64,000 nt of DNA from Streptomyces sp. NBC_00247. GTDB taxonomy: Bacteria; Actinomycetota; Actinomycetes; Streptomycetales; Streptomycetaceae. The number at the start of each line of letters is the position of its first letter. Position 1 is the stretch's first letter. Of the stretch, positions 24,625-33,474 are shown piece after piece. Both the position numbers and the translations under genes were made by a program. The stretch covers positions 4,050,001 through 4,114,000 of the forward strand of contig NZ_CP108093.1 of the NCBI RefSeq assembly GCF_036188265.1, read 5' to 3'. Under the pieces are notes generated by a model, which worked only from the letters and a program-made list of their open reading frames with translations, was not told the origin of the DNA and did not search any database.

Positions 24625-26277
24625 TCACCCCTTGCTGACCGCCGCCAGGATCTCCGGCAGCCGGGCCGCCGTGCGCGCCGCCGCGAGCCGCAGACCCGCC
24701 CAGGCGACGAGCACGCCGTACACCGCGCCCGCGGGCGCCATCAGCCACACCGACCGGGAATCCGTCACGGTCAGCGCCACCGTCACGGCGATCACCGGCG
24801 CGGCCACCACCACGGAGCCGAACAGGCCCACCAGGGAGGACAGCACGGCCAGTCCGCCCTGACCCGGCACCGCGTTCTTGAAGCCGCCCTCCTGCGGGAC
24901 CGAGTACGGGAGGAACGCCGACGCGGGCGCGCCCAGACCGAGCATCGCGCCGAGCAGGGCGAGCAGGACTCCGACCACCCCGGCCAGCGACCCCCAGGCG
25001 TCAAGCATGACGGAGAGCGCCACGGCGACCAGCACCGTGTACGGCACGGCGATGGCCGCCAGTGCCAGGGCGCGCGCCCGGAGCTCCTCGTACGCGTCCC
25101 GGGGCGTCGAGATGGTCTGCGCCACCATCCAGAAGGCGGAGGTGTCCTGGCCGAACTGGTTGAACATCTGCATCCCGAGGAGCATCGGCGCGAAGCAGGC
25201 GAACCAGACCGTGCCCGCGCCCTGCAGGGCGTTGAAGAGGGGCACGATCAGCCCGACCGCGAGCGAGGTGATCCAGGCCGCCTTCGTCTTCGGGTCCCGC
25301 AGGACGTACCGCAGGCTCCGGCCCATCACCGTACGGGTGCGGCCCTCGGGCAGCAGACGGCCCGGCCTCGGACGCCGGGCGGCGGGGTCCTTCGCGCGCG
25401 ACGGTCCGGCGGCGGCGATCGTCGAGCCGTCCGGGGCCGTCATCAGCGTCACCAGCCCGCGCCGCCACCACCACAGCAGAGCGGCCAGGGCCACCGCCGA
25501 GACGAGAAGCTGCGCCACCGCCTCGCCGTACGCCCCGCCGGACGCGGAGTCCACCGCGCCGATCGCCGAGGCGGCGGGCAGCCACCGCACCACACCGGCG
25601 GCCGGTTCCAGGGCGGAGAGCCCGCCCGCCGCGCCGATGCGCTGGGCGCCGAAGTTCACGAACTGCATGCCCACCGCGATCACCAGCCCGCTCAGCACCG
25701 CGAGATCGCGGCCCTTGCGCGAGGTCAGCAGCCTGATGTTCGCCGTTGCGACGGACCGGGCCAGCGCCACGCAGATCAGCAGCGCCAGCGGTACGGCGAC
25801 CACCCCGACGACCGCCGCCCCCGACCCGTGCGCCACCGCGAGCACCGAGCCCACCAGCAGGCAGAGCGCGAACAGCGGCCCGATGCCGACGAGTGAGGCG
25901 ACCAGCAGGGCCCGCACCAGCGGACGCGGCCGGAGCGGCAGCATCACCAGCCGGCTCGGGTCGAGCGTCTCGTCCCCGCTCGGGAAGAACAGCGGCAGCA
26001 CCGCCCACCCCAGGGCGAGCACCCCGGTGGCCAGCACCGTCACGGTGGCCGCGTCCCGCCCCTCGCCGCGCAGCAGCACCAGCCCGAGCAACTGCCCGAC
26101 CGCGATCAGGACCACCACGACCAGGGACACCACGAACGCGGCCTGCCGCCCGGCCGACTGCCGCAGCCCGTTGCGGAGCAGCGCCAGCTTGAGCCGTACG
26201 AAGAGGGCGACCAGCCCCTCGCTCCCGGCGACCGGGGCGACCGGGGCGGGGCCGGAGGAGACGTCGAGGACACTCAT
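24625..26277 (-). CDS. ABC-2-type transporter permease
   Basis: 550-aa polytopic protein with about twelve hydrophobic segments (for example AAFVVSLVVVVLIAVGQLLG and VTVLATGVLALGWAVLPLFF). A central cytoplasmic loop near residues 300-340 (DPAARRPRPGRLLPEG) separates two halves. The ATG at 26277 lies within the stop of the ATPase gene (ATGA overlap), so the two form one exporter. The sequence FNQFGQDTSAFWMVAQTIST is typical of this actinobacterial permease group. Substrate unknown. Confidence 0.82.
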   Translation of the reverse strand: MSVLDVSSGPAPVAPVAGSEGLVALFVRLKLALLRNGLRQSAGRQAAFVVSLVVVVLIAVGQLLGLVLLRGEGRDAATVTVLATGVLALGWAVLPLFFPSGDETLDPSRLVMLPLRPRPLVRALLVASLVGIGPLFALCLLVGSVLAVAHGSGAAVVGVVAVPLALLICVALARSVATANIRLLTSRKGRDLAVLSGLVIAVGMQFVNFGAQRIGAAGGLSALEPAAGVVRWLPAASAIGAVDSASGGAYGEAVAQLLVSAVALAALLWWWRRGLVTLMTAPDGSTIAAAGPSRAKDPAARRPRPGRLLPEGRTRTVMGRSLRYVLRDPKTKAAWITSLAVGLIVPLFNALQGAGTVWFACFAPMLLGMQMFNQFGQDTSAFWMVAQTISTPRDAYEELRARALALAAIAVPYTVLVAVALSVMLDAWGSLAGVVGVLLALLGAMLGLGAPASAFLPYSVPQEGGFKNAVPGQGGLAVLSSLVGLFGSVVVAAPVIAVTVALTVTDSRSVWLMAPAGAVYGVLVAWAGLRLAAARTAARLPEILAAVSKG

Positions 26278-27101
26278 CGGCCGCCGCCCAGCCAGTCGAG
26301 GCCGTCCGCGCCGTCCACCGCACGCGCGCCCACCAGGTCGAGGAACGCCTGCTGGAGCGAGGGGGCTTCGCCCCGCACCTCGGCGAGCCGGCCCTGCGCC
26401 TTGATCCGGCCCCCCGCCATCACCGCCACCCAGTCGCAGAGCGATTCGACCAGCTCCATCACATGGCTGGAGAAGACGACGGTCGCCCCGGACCGCGTGT
26501 AGCGCTCCAGCACCCCTCGGATGACCTGCGCGGAGACCGGGTCGACCCCTTCGAACGGCTCGTCCAGGAACAGCACTTCGGGATTGTGCAGCAGGGCCGC
26601 CGCCAGGCCGATCTTCTTCCGCATGCCGGTCGAGTAGTCGACCACCAGCTTGTGCCGCGCGTCGCCCAGATCGAGCACGTCCAGCAGCTGGGAGGCCCGC
26701 TTGTCGGTCTCGGCGCCGGAGATCCCGCGCAACCTGCCGTTGTAGGCGAGGAGTTCCTGACCGGAGAGCCGCTCGAAGAGCCGCAGCCCCTCGGGCAGCA
26801 CCCCGATCCGCGACTTCACCGCGACCGGATCGGTCCACACGTCGTGGCCGCCGATCTCGACCTTGCCCATGTCGGGCCGGAGCAGCCCCGTCACCATGGA
26901 GAGCGTGGTCGTCTTGCCCGCGCCGTTCGGCCCGACCAGCCCGATGAACCGGCCCGCCGGCAGGTCCAGATCGATCCCGGAGACGGCCGTCTGCGGGCCG
27001 AACCTCTTCCACAGTCCCCGCACCCGCACGGCGGGCACGGGTCCCACCTGATCGGCTGCCCCGGGGGACGGGGCGTTCTCGGCTTCGGTCCGGTCAGGCA
27101 T
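26274..27101 (-). CDS. ABC transporter ATP-binding protein
   Basis: 275-aa ATPase partner of the permease downstream. Walker A is GPNGAGKTT, signature YSTGMRKKIGLAAAL, Walker B VLFLDEPFEGVD, switch His in VFSSHVMELVE. The first ~25 residues are acidic and low-complexity. The open frame extends far upstream, but ATG 27101 (MPDRTEAENAPSPGA) gives the family length, and GAAAGGTCGT precedes it on its strand. Such two-gene exporters often handle lipids or antibiotics; none is indicated here. Confidence 0.9.
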   Translation of the reverse strand: MPDRTEAENAPSPGAADQVGPVPAVRVRGLWKRFGPQTAVSGIDLDLPAGRFIGLVGPNGAGKTTTLSMVTGLLRPDMGKVEIGGHDVWTDPVAVKSRIGVLPEGLRLFERLSGQELLAYNGRLRGISGAETDKRASQLLDVLDLGDARHKLVVDYSTGMRKKIGLAAALLHNPEVLFLDEPFEGVDPVSAQVIRGVLERYTRSGATVVFSSHVMELVESLCDWVAVMAGGRIKAQGRLAEVRGEAPSLQQAFLDLVGARAVDGADGLDWLGGGR

Positions 27102-27139
27102 GGCACGACCTTTCAATATCCCCACAGGTGGGGACCACT

Positions 27140-27841
27140 TTACGAAAGGCGCGTCCGCGCGTCCGCCGCTTCGCGCGCACAGGCGTACGACAACGGGCTG
27201 ACGAGTTCCTCGGCTTCGGGCAGCCAGCGGTTCGCGGCGGTGGGGCGACGGGCCCACTGGACCGCGCCCCGGCCGCCGATCCGGGTCGGCGGGGCCGCGA
27301 TGTAGTGGCCCTCGCCCCGGGCGACGAGGTCGATCGACGCGGCGTTCCAGCCGAGGTGCATGACGAGGTCGGGGACCTTGGCGGCGGCACCGGGGGAGAC
27401 GAAGAAGAGCATGCGGCGGTCGGGGGTGCAGGTGGCCGGGCCGAGCGTCAGCTCCATCCGCTCCATCCGCGCGAGCGCCAGGAAGCCCGCCGACTCCGGT
27501 ACGTCGATCACGTCGAAGCTCCGGCCGGTCGGCAACAGGATGGCGGAGGACGGGTGCTTGGACCACATCCGGCGGGCCGCCGCCCCGCTGCCGGTCGCCG
27601 CTCCCGCCCAGTCGGGCCGCAGGGCGTGCGCGCCGGGCAGCGCGCAGTGCGCGTCCCCGCAGCAGCACTGCTCGCGCCCGTCCACCGCCTCCAGCCAGCT
27701 GCCCGGGAAGACGTCCCAGTGGCGTTCCTCCGTGTAGCGGACTGCGGCGTCGAGCAGTTGCTCGCCGCGCTGCGGGGGGAGCGGGACGCTTCCCGTGACT
27801 GTGATCGGCTTTTCCACGTCCAGCACAACTCCCCGCGCCAC
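27140..27841 (-). CDS. Free-standing prim-pol (bifunctional DNA primase/polymerase N-terminal) domain protein
   Basis: 233-aa protein consisting of a prim-pol-like domain alone. It has the early segment LLDAAVRYTEERHWDVFPG, a Cys/His cluster CCCGDAHCALPGAH near residue 58, MWSKHPSSAILLPTGRSFDV and the HYIAAPPTRIGG end block. No helicase or other replication domain follows. Such short forms are common in Streptomyces chromosomes and their activity is not established. GTG 27841 starts the open frame; GTG 27826 is an alternative. Confidence 0.75.
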   Translation of the reverse strand: MARGVVLDVEKPITVTGSVPLPPQRGEQLLDAAVRYTEERHWDVFPGSWLEAVDGREQCCCGDAHCALPGAHALRPDWAGAATGSGAAARRMWSKHPSSAILLPTGRSFDVIDVPESAGFLALARMERMELTLGPATCTPDRRMLFFVSPGAAAKVPDLVMHLGWNAASIDLVARGEGHYIAAPPTRIGGRGAVQWARRPTAANRWLPEAEELVSPLSYACAREAADARTRLS

Positions 27842-28155
27842 CGGTGGTTACGGCCGCGCCCCGCAGCCGTGCCGGTGCACAGGCACCGCATGTGGGGCGC
27901 ACGGGTGCACGGGCGGGGGCGCGTGCGGGGCCGGGTGCCCATGTGCGGGTAGGGAACGCCAGGGCCGTGCGTCGGCCCGGTCTCCGGGCTGTTCCGGGGC
28001 GGCGGAGCGGGACGCACGGGTCTTTTGCGTGAAGTGGCCGAAAAACAGCAGCTCTCGTGCTGGTCGTGCCGAATACAGAGGAATGGGCGCATTGCTTGCG
28101 CCGACGACGGGCAGTGATGCCACCACCTACCACCGCGCTCTCCAGGGGGACGTAC

Positions 28156-29538
28156 ATGGCAGCCAGACCACTCGTAGCCCGACAGCCGAACGAAAGGCTC
28201 CAGACGCTCATCCAGGAGGCGGCCTGTTCCAACGCGGGCCTGGCGCGCAGGGTCAACATGGTCGGCGCGGAGCGGGGGCTCGACCTCCGGTACGACAAGA
28301 CCTCCGTGGCCCGGTGGCTGCGCGGGCAGCAGCCCCGGGGCCGGGCGCCGGGGATCATCGCCGAGGCCATCGGCCGCAAGCTCGGGCGCACGGTCACCAT
28401 CGACGAGATCGGCATGGCCAACGGCAAGAACCTCGCCTCCGGCGTCGGCCTCCAGTTCGCCCCGACCGTGCTCGGGGCCATCGAGCAGGTCTGCGAGCTG
28501 TGGCGCAGTGACGTGGGCCGCCGCGATCTGCTCTCCGGCTCCACCGTCGCCTCCTCCGCGCTGGTCGAGCCCAGCAGGGACTGGCTGATCACCGGAACCG
28601 ACTCCCAGGTCGCCCGCAACGCCGGTGCCCGGGTGGGGCGTTCGGACGTGGAGGCGGTCCGTGCCATGACGGCCGCACTGGTCGACCTCGACCACCGGTT
28701 CGGCAGCGGGCACGTCCGACCGGTGCTGGTCCACTACCTCAACAGCGTGGTCTCCGGGCTGCTCTCGGGGGCGTACCGCGAGGCGGTGGGGCGGGAGTTG
28801 TTCGCGGCGGTGGCCCGACTCACCGAGCTCGGCGGGTACATGGCCATCGACACCGGTCAACCGGGTCTGGCCCAGCGCTACTACATCCAGGCCCTGCGCC
28901 TCGCGCAGGCGGCGGGCGACCGGGCGTACGGCGGCTATGTGCTGGCCGCCTCGATGAGTCACCTCGCCGCCCAGCTCGGCAACCCCCGTGAGATCGCCCA
29001 GCTCGCCCGCGCGGCCCAGGAGGGCGCGCGGGGCCAAGTGACGCCGCGCGCGGAGTCGATGTTCCTCGCCGCGGAGGCGCGCGGGCACGCGGCTCTGGGC
29101 GACGCCGCCACCTGCGAGGAGGTGGCCGGCCGGGCGGTGGAGGCGCTGGAGCGGGCCGGGACGGAGACCGGTGACGACCCGTCGTGGATCGCGCACTTCG
29201 ACGAGGGGTACCTCGCGGACGAACTCGCGCACTGCCACCGTGACCTGGGTCAGGGAACCGCCGCCGCCCGCCGGGCCGAGGAGGCGCTCGCCGCGCTACC
29301 GGAGACCCGGGCGCGCCGGCGCGGCATCGCCCTGGTGCTGCTCGCCTCCGCCCAGGTCCAGCAGCGCGAGGTCGAACAGGCCTGCTACACGGGCCTGCGG
29401 GCGGTGGAGCTGCTGGAGACGGTGCGTTCCAGCCGGGGCGCGGAGTACCTGGACGACCTCCAGCAGCGGCTGCTGCCGTACGGGGAGGAGTCGGCGGTCC
29501 GGGAGTTCAGCGCGCGCCTGGATCTCCAGGCTGCCTGA
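28156..29538 (+). CDS. HTH/TPR-like transcriptional regulator
   Basis: 460-aa regulator. The N-terminal ~80 residues look like a Cro/XRE-type DNA-binding domain (LQTLIQEAACSNAGLARRVN, TSVARWLRGQQPRG). The rest is an all-helical repeat domain resembling TPR proteins of the NsdA/AfsR-associated type in Streptomyces (AQRYYIQALRLAQAAGDRAY, AARRAEEALAALPE). These typically influence development or antibiotic production. I chose ATG 28156 because AGGGGGA sits just before it; in-frame ATG 28117 and the start at 28057 are less likely. Target genes unknown. Confidence 0.75.
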   Translation: MAARPLVARQPNERLQTLIQEAACSNAGLARRVNMVGAERGLDLRYDKTSVARWLRGQQPRGRAPGIIAEAIGRKLGRTVTIDEIGMANGKNLASGVGLQFAPTVLGAIEQVCELWRSDVGRRDLLSGSTVASSALVEPSRDWLITGTDSQVARNAGARVGRSDVEAVRAMTAALVDLDHRFGSGHVRPVLVHYLNSVVSGLLSGAYREAVGRELFAAVARLTELGGYMAIDTGQPGLAQRYYIQALRLAQAAGDRAYGGYVLAASMSHLAAQLGNPREIAQLARAAQEGARGQVTPRAESMFLAAEARGHAALGDAATCEEVAGRAVEALERAGTETGDDPSWIAHFDEGYLADELAHCHRDLGQGTAAARRAEEALAALPETRARRRGIALVLLASAQVQQREVEQACYTGLRAVELLETVRSSRGAEYLDDLQQRLLPYGEESAVREFSARLDLQAA

Positions 29539-29918
29539 GGGACCGCCCAGGGGGCGGGAGCAGCGCGCGGGAGAGACCGCCGCGCGCGCCGTACGGGAAG
29601 GTGTGCGCCGACCGCACTCCGGTACGGCGCGTGCCCCGGCGCCCGACGACGTGGCGGAAGTCTCAGGGCCGTACCGCGATTTCCGGCGGGCGCGCGGCGA
29701 CGGCCACGGCACCTCGCCGCGTCTCCGCGCTCCTGAACTGCTGGTTCGCCCCGCGCGCGGAGACCCGGTATCCGGAGTCCTCCGTTCGCCTCCCGGGCCG
29801 TCGCGAAGCCGTACGGCCGGTGAAGGGACGGTGCGGGGCGCGGACGCGCTTGGCGAAGCCGGGCAACCACCCGATAGCGTGAGCCGACGTTTTCGTTGGT
29901 TGACACGTAGGAGTCCCG
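29539..29918. other. Intergenic region with hairpin and promoter
   Basis: 380 bases without a gene. CCGCCC-AGG-GGGCGG (29543-29557) follows the regulator stop and may terminate it. The rest is G/C-rich until the promoter region of the next gene after about 29845. Confidence 0.5.
29850..29878 (+). promoter_or_regulatory. Promoter of the Pro/Gln-rich membrane protein gene
   Basis: TTGGCG (29850-29855), 17-base spacer, GATAGC (29873-29878). The GTG start is 40 bases further on, behind GTAGGAG. Confidence 0.5.
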
Positions 29919-31442
29919 GTGACGCAGAGCGGACAGGGTGACGATCAGCAGCTCCCAGCTGTACGGCCCGCCCACGAAGGTGTCGTGCTGCCCGCGGACG
30001 GTGGTGCCCCCTGGAACCCCGCTGCGGCGGACGGCCGGCCACAGGAGTCCGCCCCGGCGGGCGGCTCCCCGTGGGACGGCCAGGCATGGGGGTCCCAGGC
30101 GCCACCGCAGCACCCGGGCGACCCGGCGCAGGGGCAGCAGCAGCCCTCCCCGTACCCGCAGCAGGGCGGCTATCCGCAGTCCGGCGGCTACGGCACGCAC
30201 GACCCGTACCAGCAGGCCCAGCAGACGCAGTACCTGCCGGCGTCCGGCGGTTACGAGGGTGGGCAGCGACACGCCTATCAGCAGCCGCCGCAGGGGCAGC
30301 CGATGCCGCCGGCCCAGCCGCAGCCCTACGCGCAGCCGCTGCCGCCGGAGGCCGTACCGGGCAGGGCGCCCGGCGGGGACTCCGACGCCACGCAGTTCAT
30401 CGCACCGGTGCCGGCCGGGCCGGACGGCGACGCGACCCAGTACATCCCGCCGACTTCCGCCGCCCCGTACGACATACGTCCGGGGACACCGGAGGACCGG
30501 CGGCCCCCCTCGGAGTTCGACAACCTCTTCCGCAGCGACGAACCGGCCGGCGCCACCACGCAGATGCCCCGGGTCGACCCGGCGCACCAGCAGCCGCCCG
30601 CGCACCAGCAGCCGCCCGCGCACCAGCAGTACGGCCACCCCCAGGGACAGCCGCAAGGACAGCCTCAAGGACAGCCGCAGGGACAGCCGCAGGGCTATCC
30701 GGGCGGCCAACTCCCGCCCCGGGCCCAGCAGCAGGGGTACGCGCCCGGCTACCAGGGCCCCCAGGGGCCGTACGAGCCCCCCCAGGCCGCCTACGAGCCC
30801 GAGCCCGAGCCGCGCCGGAGGTCGGCGCACATCCCGCTCATCGCGGCCGTGGTGGTCGGCTGTGCGGTCGTCGGCCTCGGCGCCGGTGCGCTGCTGAGCG
30901 GCGGCGGCGACTCGAAGGACGACAAGCAGCCCGTGGCCTCGGCGAGTTCACCCGGCGCCGACTCCTCGGCGCCCGCCGCCGAAGACCCGGCGAAGCCGCA
31001 GGCGGTGGAGCTGGACAAGCTCCTCGCCGACAGCAACAACAGCCGGGAGACGGTGATCGGGGCCGTCGAGAAGATCAAGGAATGCAAGGACCTGGACCAG
31101 GCGGCATCCGACCTCAAGGGCGCCGCCCAGCAGCGCCGCGATCTGGTGACCCGGCTCAAGGGCGTGGCGATCGATCAACTGCCGGACAACGCCGCGCTCG
31201 CCTCTTCCCTGACCCGTGCCTGGGAGGCTTCGGCCTCGGCCGACGAGCACTACGCGAACTGGGCGCACCAGGCGAAGGGCAAGAAGGCGTGCAAGGGCGG
31301 CAAGGCCGCCAGCACCAATGAGACGAGCAGGGCCGGCGTGAAGAGCGGCGAGGCGACGACCGCCAAGAAGCAGGCGTCCGGCCTGTGGAACTCCATCGCC
31401 GAGAAGTACGGCCTCACCAGCCGCGCCTACACGGAGCTCTGA
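29919..31442 (+). CDS. Pro/Gln-rich single-pass membrane protein with TQ motifs
   Basis: 507-aa protein. Residues 1-300 are disordered, rich in Pro, Gln, Gly and Tyr, with tandem PAHQQP (three copies) and GQPQ repeats near residues 220-255. Three threonines sit in D-A-T-Q or A-T-T-Q contexts (T158, T173, ~T213), resembling phosphothreonine sites read by FHA domains. One membrane helix lies at about 305-327 (LIAAVVVGCAVVGLGAGALL). The extracytoplasmic C-terminal ~180 residues are helical, with two Cys (KECKDL, KKACKGG) that could form a disulfide. The topology and motif suggest a Ser/Thr kinase substrate at the membrane. No enzyme domain seen. Confidence 0.75.
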   Translation: MTQSGQGDDQQLPAVRPAHEGVVLPADGGAPWNPAAADGRPQESAPAGGSPWDGQAWGSQAPPQHPGDPAQGQQQPSPYPQQGGYPQSGGYGTHDPYQQAQQTQYLPASGGYEGGQRHAYQQPPQGQPMPPAQPQPYAQPLPPEAVPGRAPGGDSDATQFIAPVPAGPDGDATQYIPPTSAAPYDIRPGTPEDRRPPSEFDNLFRSDEPAGATTQMPRVDPAHQQPPAHQQPPAHQQYGHPQGQPQGQPQGQPQGQPQGYPGGQLPPRAQQQGYAPGYQGPQGPYEPPQAAYEPEPEPRRRSAHIPLIAAVVVGCAVVGLGAGALLSGGGDSKDDKQPVASASSPGADSSAPAAEDPAKPQAVELDKLLADSNNSRETVIGAVEKIKECKDLDQAASDLKGAAQQRRDLVTRLKGVAIDQLPDNAALASSLTRAWEASASADEHYANWAHQAKGKKACKGGKAASTNETSRAGVKSGEATTAKKQASGLWNSIAEKYGLTSRAYTEL

Positions 31443-31468
31443 GTCCCCCGAGGTGCCGCGAAGCGCCC

Positions 31469-31512
31469 CGGAGCCCCGGGCTCCGCACCCCGCGTGCGGA
31501 GCCCGCGGCTCC
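31469..31512. terminator. Hairpins between convergent genes
   Basis: CGGAGCC-CCG-GGCTCCG (31469-31485) and GGAGCC-CGC-GGCTCC (31498-31512) lie between the plus-strand membrane protein gene and the minus-strand lipoprotein gene, one suited to each direction. Confidence 0.5.
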
Positions 31513-31520
31513 GGGCCCGC

Positions 31521-32825
31521 TCAGCCCCGGACGGCCTTGGCGTCCGACAGGGTCTCCGTGACGTCGGTGAACCCCTTCTTCTGCGACACCAGCCGGCCCC
31601 CGCGGACCACCTGGAAGGTGACCCGGCCGTTGACGATCCGGGGGTACGCGGCCGAGCCGAGCATGTCCTGGTAGCGCCAGCGCAGTTCCGGGGTGAGTCC
31701 GCCGGTGTCCACCTTCAGGCCGTGGTTCAGCACCGAGGTGACCGCCGACGCGCTCACCCCGCCGTCACCCAGCGCTTCGACGGTCGCCGTCAGCACGGTG
31801 TACGCGATCCAGGTGGTCTGCACGGCCGAGTCCGCGGGATCGATGCTGTCGTCCTCGAAGGCGTACTTCCGGATCGCCTCGCGCAGCTCGCTCCAGCGCG
31901 CGTCCGAGGACACCGGGTACCAGCCGGTGACGAGCGCCCCCTCGAAGGGGCTGTTCCGGCCGCCGGTGCTGTCGATGAGCGGCTGGCTGACGCTGCCCAG
32001 CACCGAGGAGATCCTGACCCCGGCCCCGTTCGAGGGAAGCCGGCGGAAGGAGTCGAAGAAGGTGCCGGTGCGTTCGCCGAGGACCGCGGTGACACAGCCG
32101 TCCCCGGCCGCGTCGAGGGCCTTCGTGGCCTCGGAGTCGTACGAGGTCGCCGACTCGGGGGCCACCACGTCGGTGGCGGCGTGCCGGTGGTCCTGGGCCA
32201 GTCCGGCGTCGAACAGCGTCGCCATGCTGTCCCCGACGATGGAGTCCGGGCGGACCAGGGACACCTTCTCGCAGGAGTCCGCCAGCTGTCTGCCGTTGCC
32301 CGCCACCAGCGCCGCCTGGCCGCCGTTGACCGGGTACGACACGAAGCTCTGGAACTCCTCGTCGGATGCGCCGTACCCGCCGATGTACGGGATGCCCGCG
32401 GCCTCCAGCGGCGCCATGAAGGTCTGGCCGTGCCGGCTGTAGGAACCGACCACCGCCGCGACGTCCCGGTCGACCGCCTCGCGCGCGCACTTCTCGGCGC
32501 CCGCGAGCGAGTCCTGCTCGTCGCAGGTGAGCACCTTCAGCTCATGCCCGCCGATGCCGCCCCGCCCGTTGATCCACTTCGCGTAGGCGGTGGCTGTGGC
32601 CGTCACTCCGGCCATCGTCACGGAGTCCGCGTCGTCGGACGGGCCCGGGGCCCAGGTCATCACCGTGACCGTGCCGTCGGAGTCCGCGGACGCCCCGGGG
32701 AGCGCTCCGCAGCCGGACAGCAGCAGCGCTCCGGCCGCCGCCGCTCCGACGAGGAGCCGGCGCGGGCCGGGGGAAGCGGGAGAGCCGAAGGGGCCGAGAA
32801 GGGGGGCGCGTAGCCGTCCGGTCAT
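31521..32825 (-). CDS. ABC transporter substrate-binding lipoprotein (branched-chain amino acid type)
   Basis: 434-aa periplasmic-type binding protein. The signal ends in a lipobox, LLLSGCG, with Cys39 as the lipidated residue. The mature part has the two-lobe Leu/Ile/Val-binding fold: TATAYAKWINGRGGIGGHEL, CAREAVDRDVAAVVGSYS and ALVTGWYPVSSDARW. No permease or ATPase gene is adjacent, so it may serve a distant transporter or act as a sensor. Start is ATG 32825; the longer open frame upstream is not coding-like. Confidence 0.85.
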   Translation of the reverse strand: MTGRLRAPLLGPFGSPASPGPRRLLVGAAAAGALLLSGCGALPGASADSDGTVTVMTWAPGPSDDADSVTMAGVTATATAYAKWINGRGGIGGHELKVLTCDEQDSLAGAEKCAREAVDRDVAAVVGSYSRHGQTFMAPLEAAGIPYIGGYGASDEEFQSFVSYPVNGGQAALVAGNGRQLADSCEKVSLVRPDSIVGDSMATLFDAGLAQDHRHAATDVVAPESATSYDSEATKALDAAGDGCVTAVLGERTGTFFDSFRRLPSNGAGVRISSVLGSVSQPLIDSTGGRNSPFEGALVTGWYPVSSDARWSELREAIRKYAFEDDSIDPADSAVQTTWIAYTVLTATVEALGDGGVSASAVTSVLNHGLKVDTGGLTPELRWRYQDMLGSAAYPRIVNGRVTFQVVRGGRLVSQKKGFTDVTETLSDAKAVRG

Positions 32826-32948
32826 GGACACGGAGCCTGCCGGTCCCCGGGTAACGGCGCTGTGTGCGACAGGCAACGGGACGTGACCGGACGGTGAACT
32901 CCGGGGGCCCGTACGTACCCGGCACGCGGGAACGTACGATCGACAACC

Positions 32949-33446
32949 GTGCACCAAGGTTCGGAGAACACTTCCCGTCGAGGCCGCCGCTCCACCACCA
33001 TGGACGGCATGCCGCTCAATGACATGCCCTGGTGGCGCTGGCGCAGCAACGTGCGCTCGGCGCTGCACATGCTCTCCGACCCCGTCTTCCACCACGAGTG
33101 CTGGCTGGCCGGCCGGGAAGGGTACGGCGACGTCACCGACGCCGTGTACCGCCTGGTCGAGGACACCTGGCTGGACAACTGGTCCGCCGAGAAGTACATC
33201 GGCACGATCTTCCGCGACCCGGCCGAGGCCGCCGCCGTGGACGCCGCCGTGCTGCGGGTGCTGCGCATCATGCACCAGGTCGGCGCGGACGCCCCCGTCT
33301 CCGCCTACCTGGAACACGCGGGATGGCCGGAGGCCGTCCAGACCACCCGCGAGGCCCATGTGCTGCTCGCCACCAACGACGGCGACGACCCGGACGTCCC
33401 GCCGCGCTCGCTGGACGTCCTCCGCATCATGACCAGATCGGCCTGA
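32949..33446 (+). CDS. Conserved hypothetical protein
   Basis: 165-aa soluble, mostly helical protein with an aromatic-rich start (PLNDMPWWRWRSNVRSALHM) and TWLDNWSAEKYIGTIFRDP in the middle. No catalytic motif is visible and I do not recognise a characterised family. GTG 32949 may be leaderless: TACGAT lies 10 bases upstream and there is no Shine-Dalgarno sequence. ATG 33000 is an alternative. It is followed after 28 bases by purU on the same strand. Confidence 0.65.
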   Translation: MHQGSENTSRRGRRSTTMDGMPLNDMPWWRWRSNVRSALHMLSDPVFHHECWLAGREGYGDVTDAVYRLVEDTWLDNWSAEKYIGTIFRDPAEAAAVDAAVLRVLRIMHQVGADAPVSAYLEHAGWPEAVQTTREAHVLLATNDGDDPDVPPRSLDVLRIMTRSA

Positions 33447-33474
33447 GACCCGGCGGGTGTGGCAATCTACGGGG

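Noticed and set aside
30580..30700. Possible CRISPR-like or intergenic repeats (CACCAGCAGCCGCCCG, GGACAGCCGCAA)
   Set aside because: They are in-frame codon repeats encoding PAHQQP and GQPQ in the Pro/Gln-rich protein, with no spacers.
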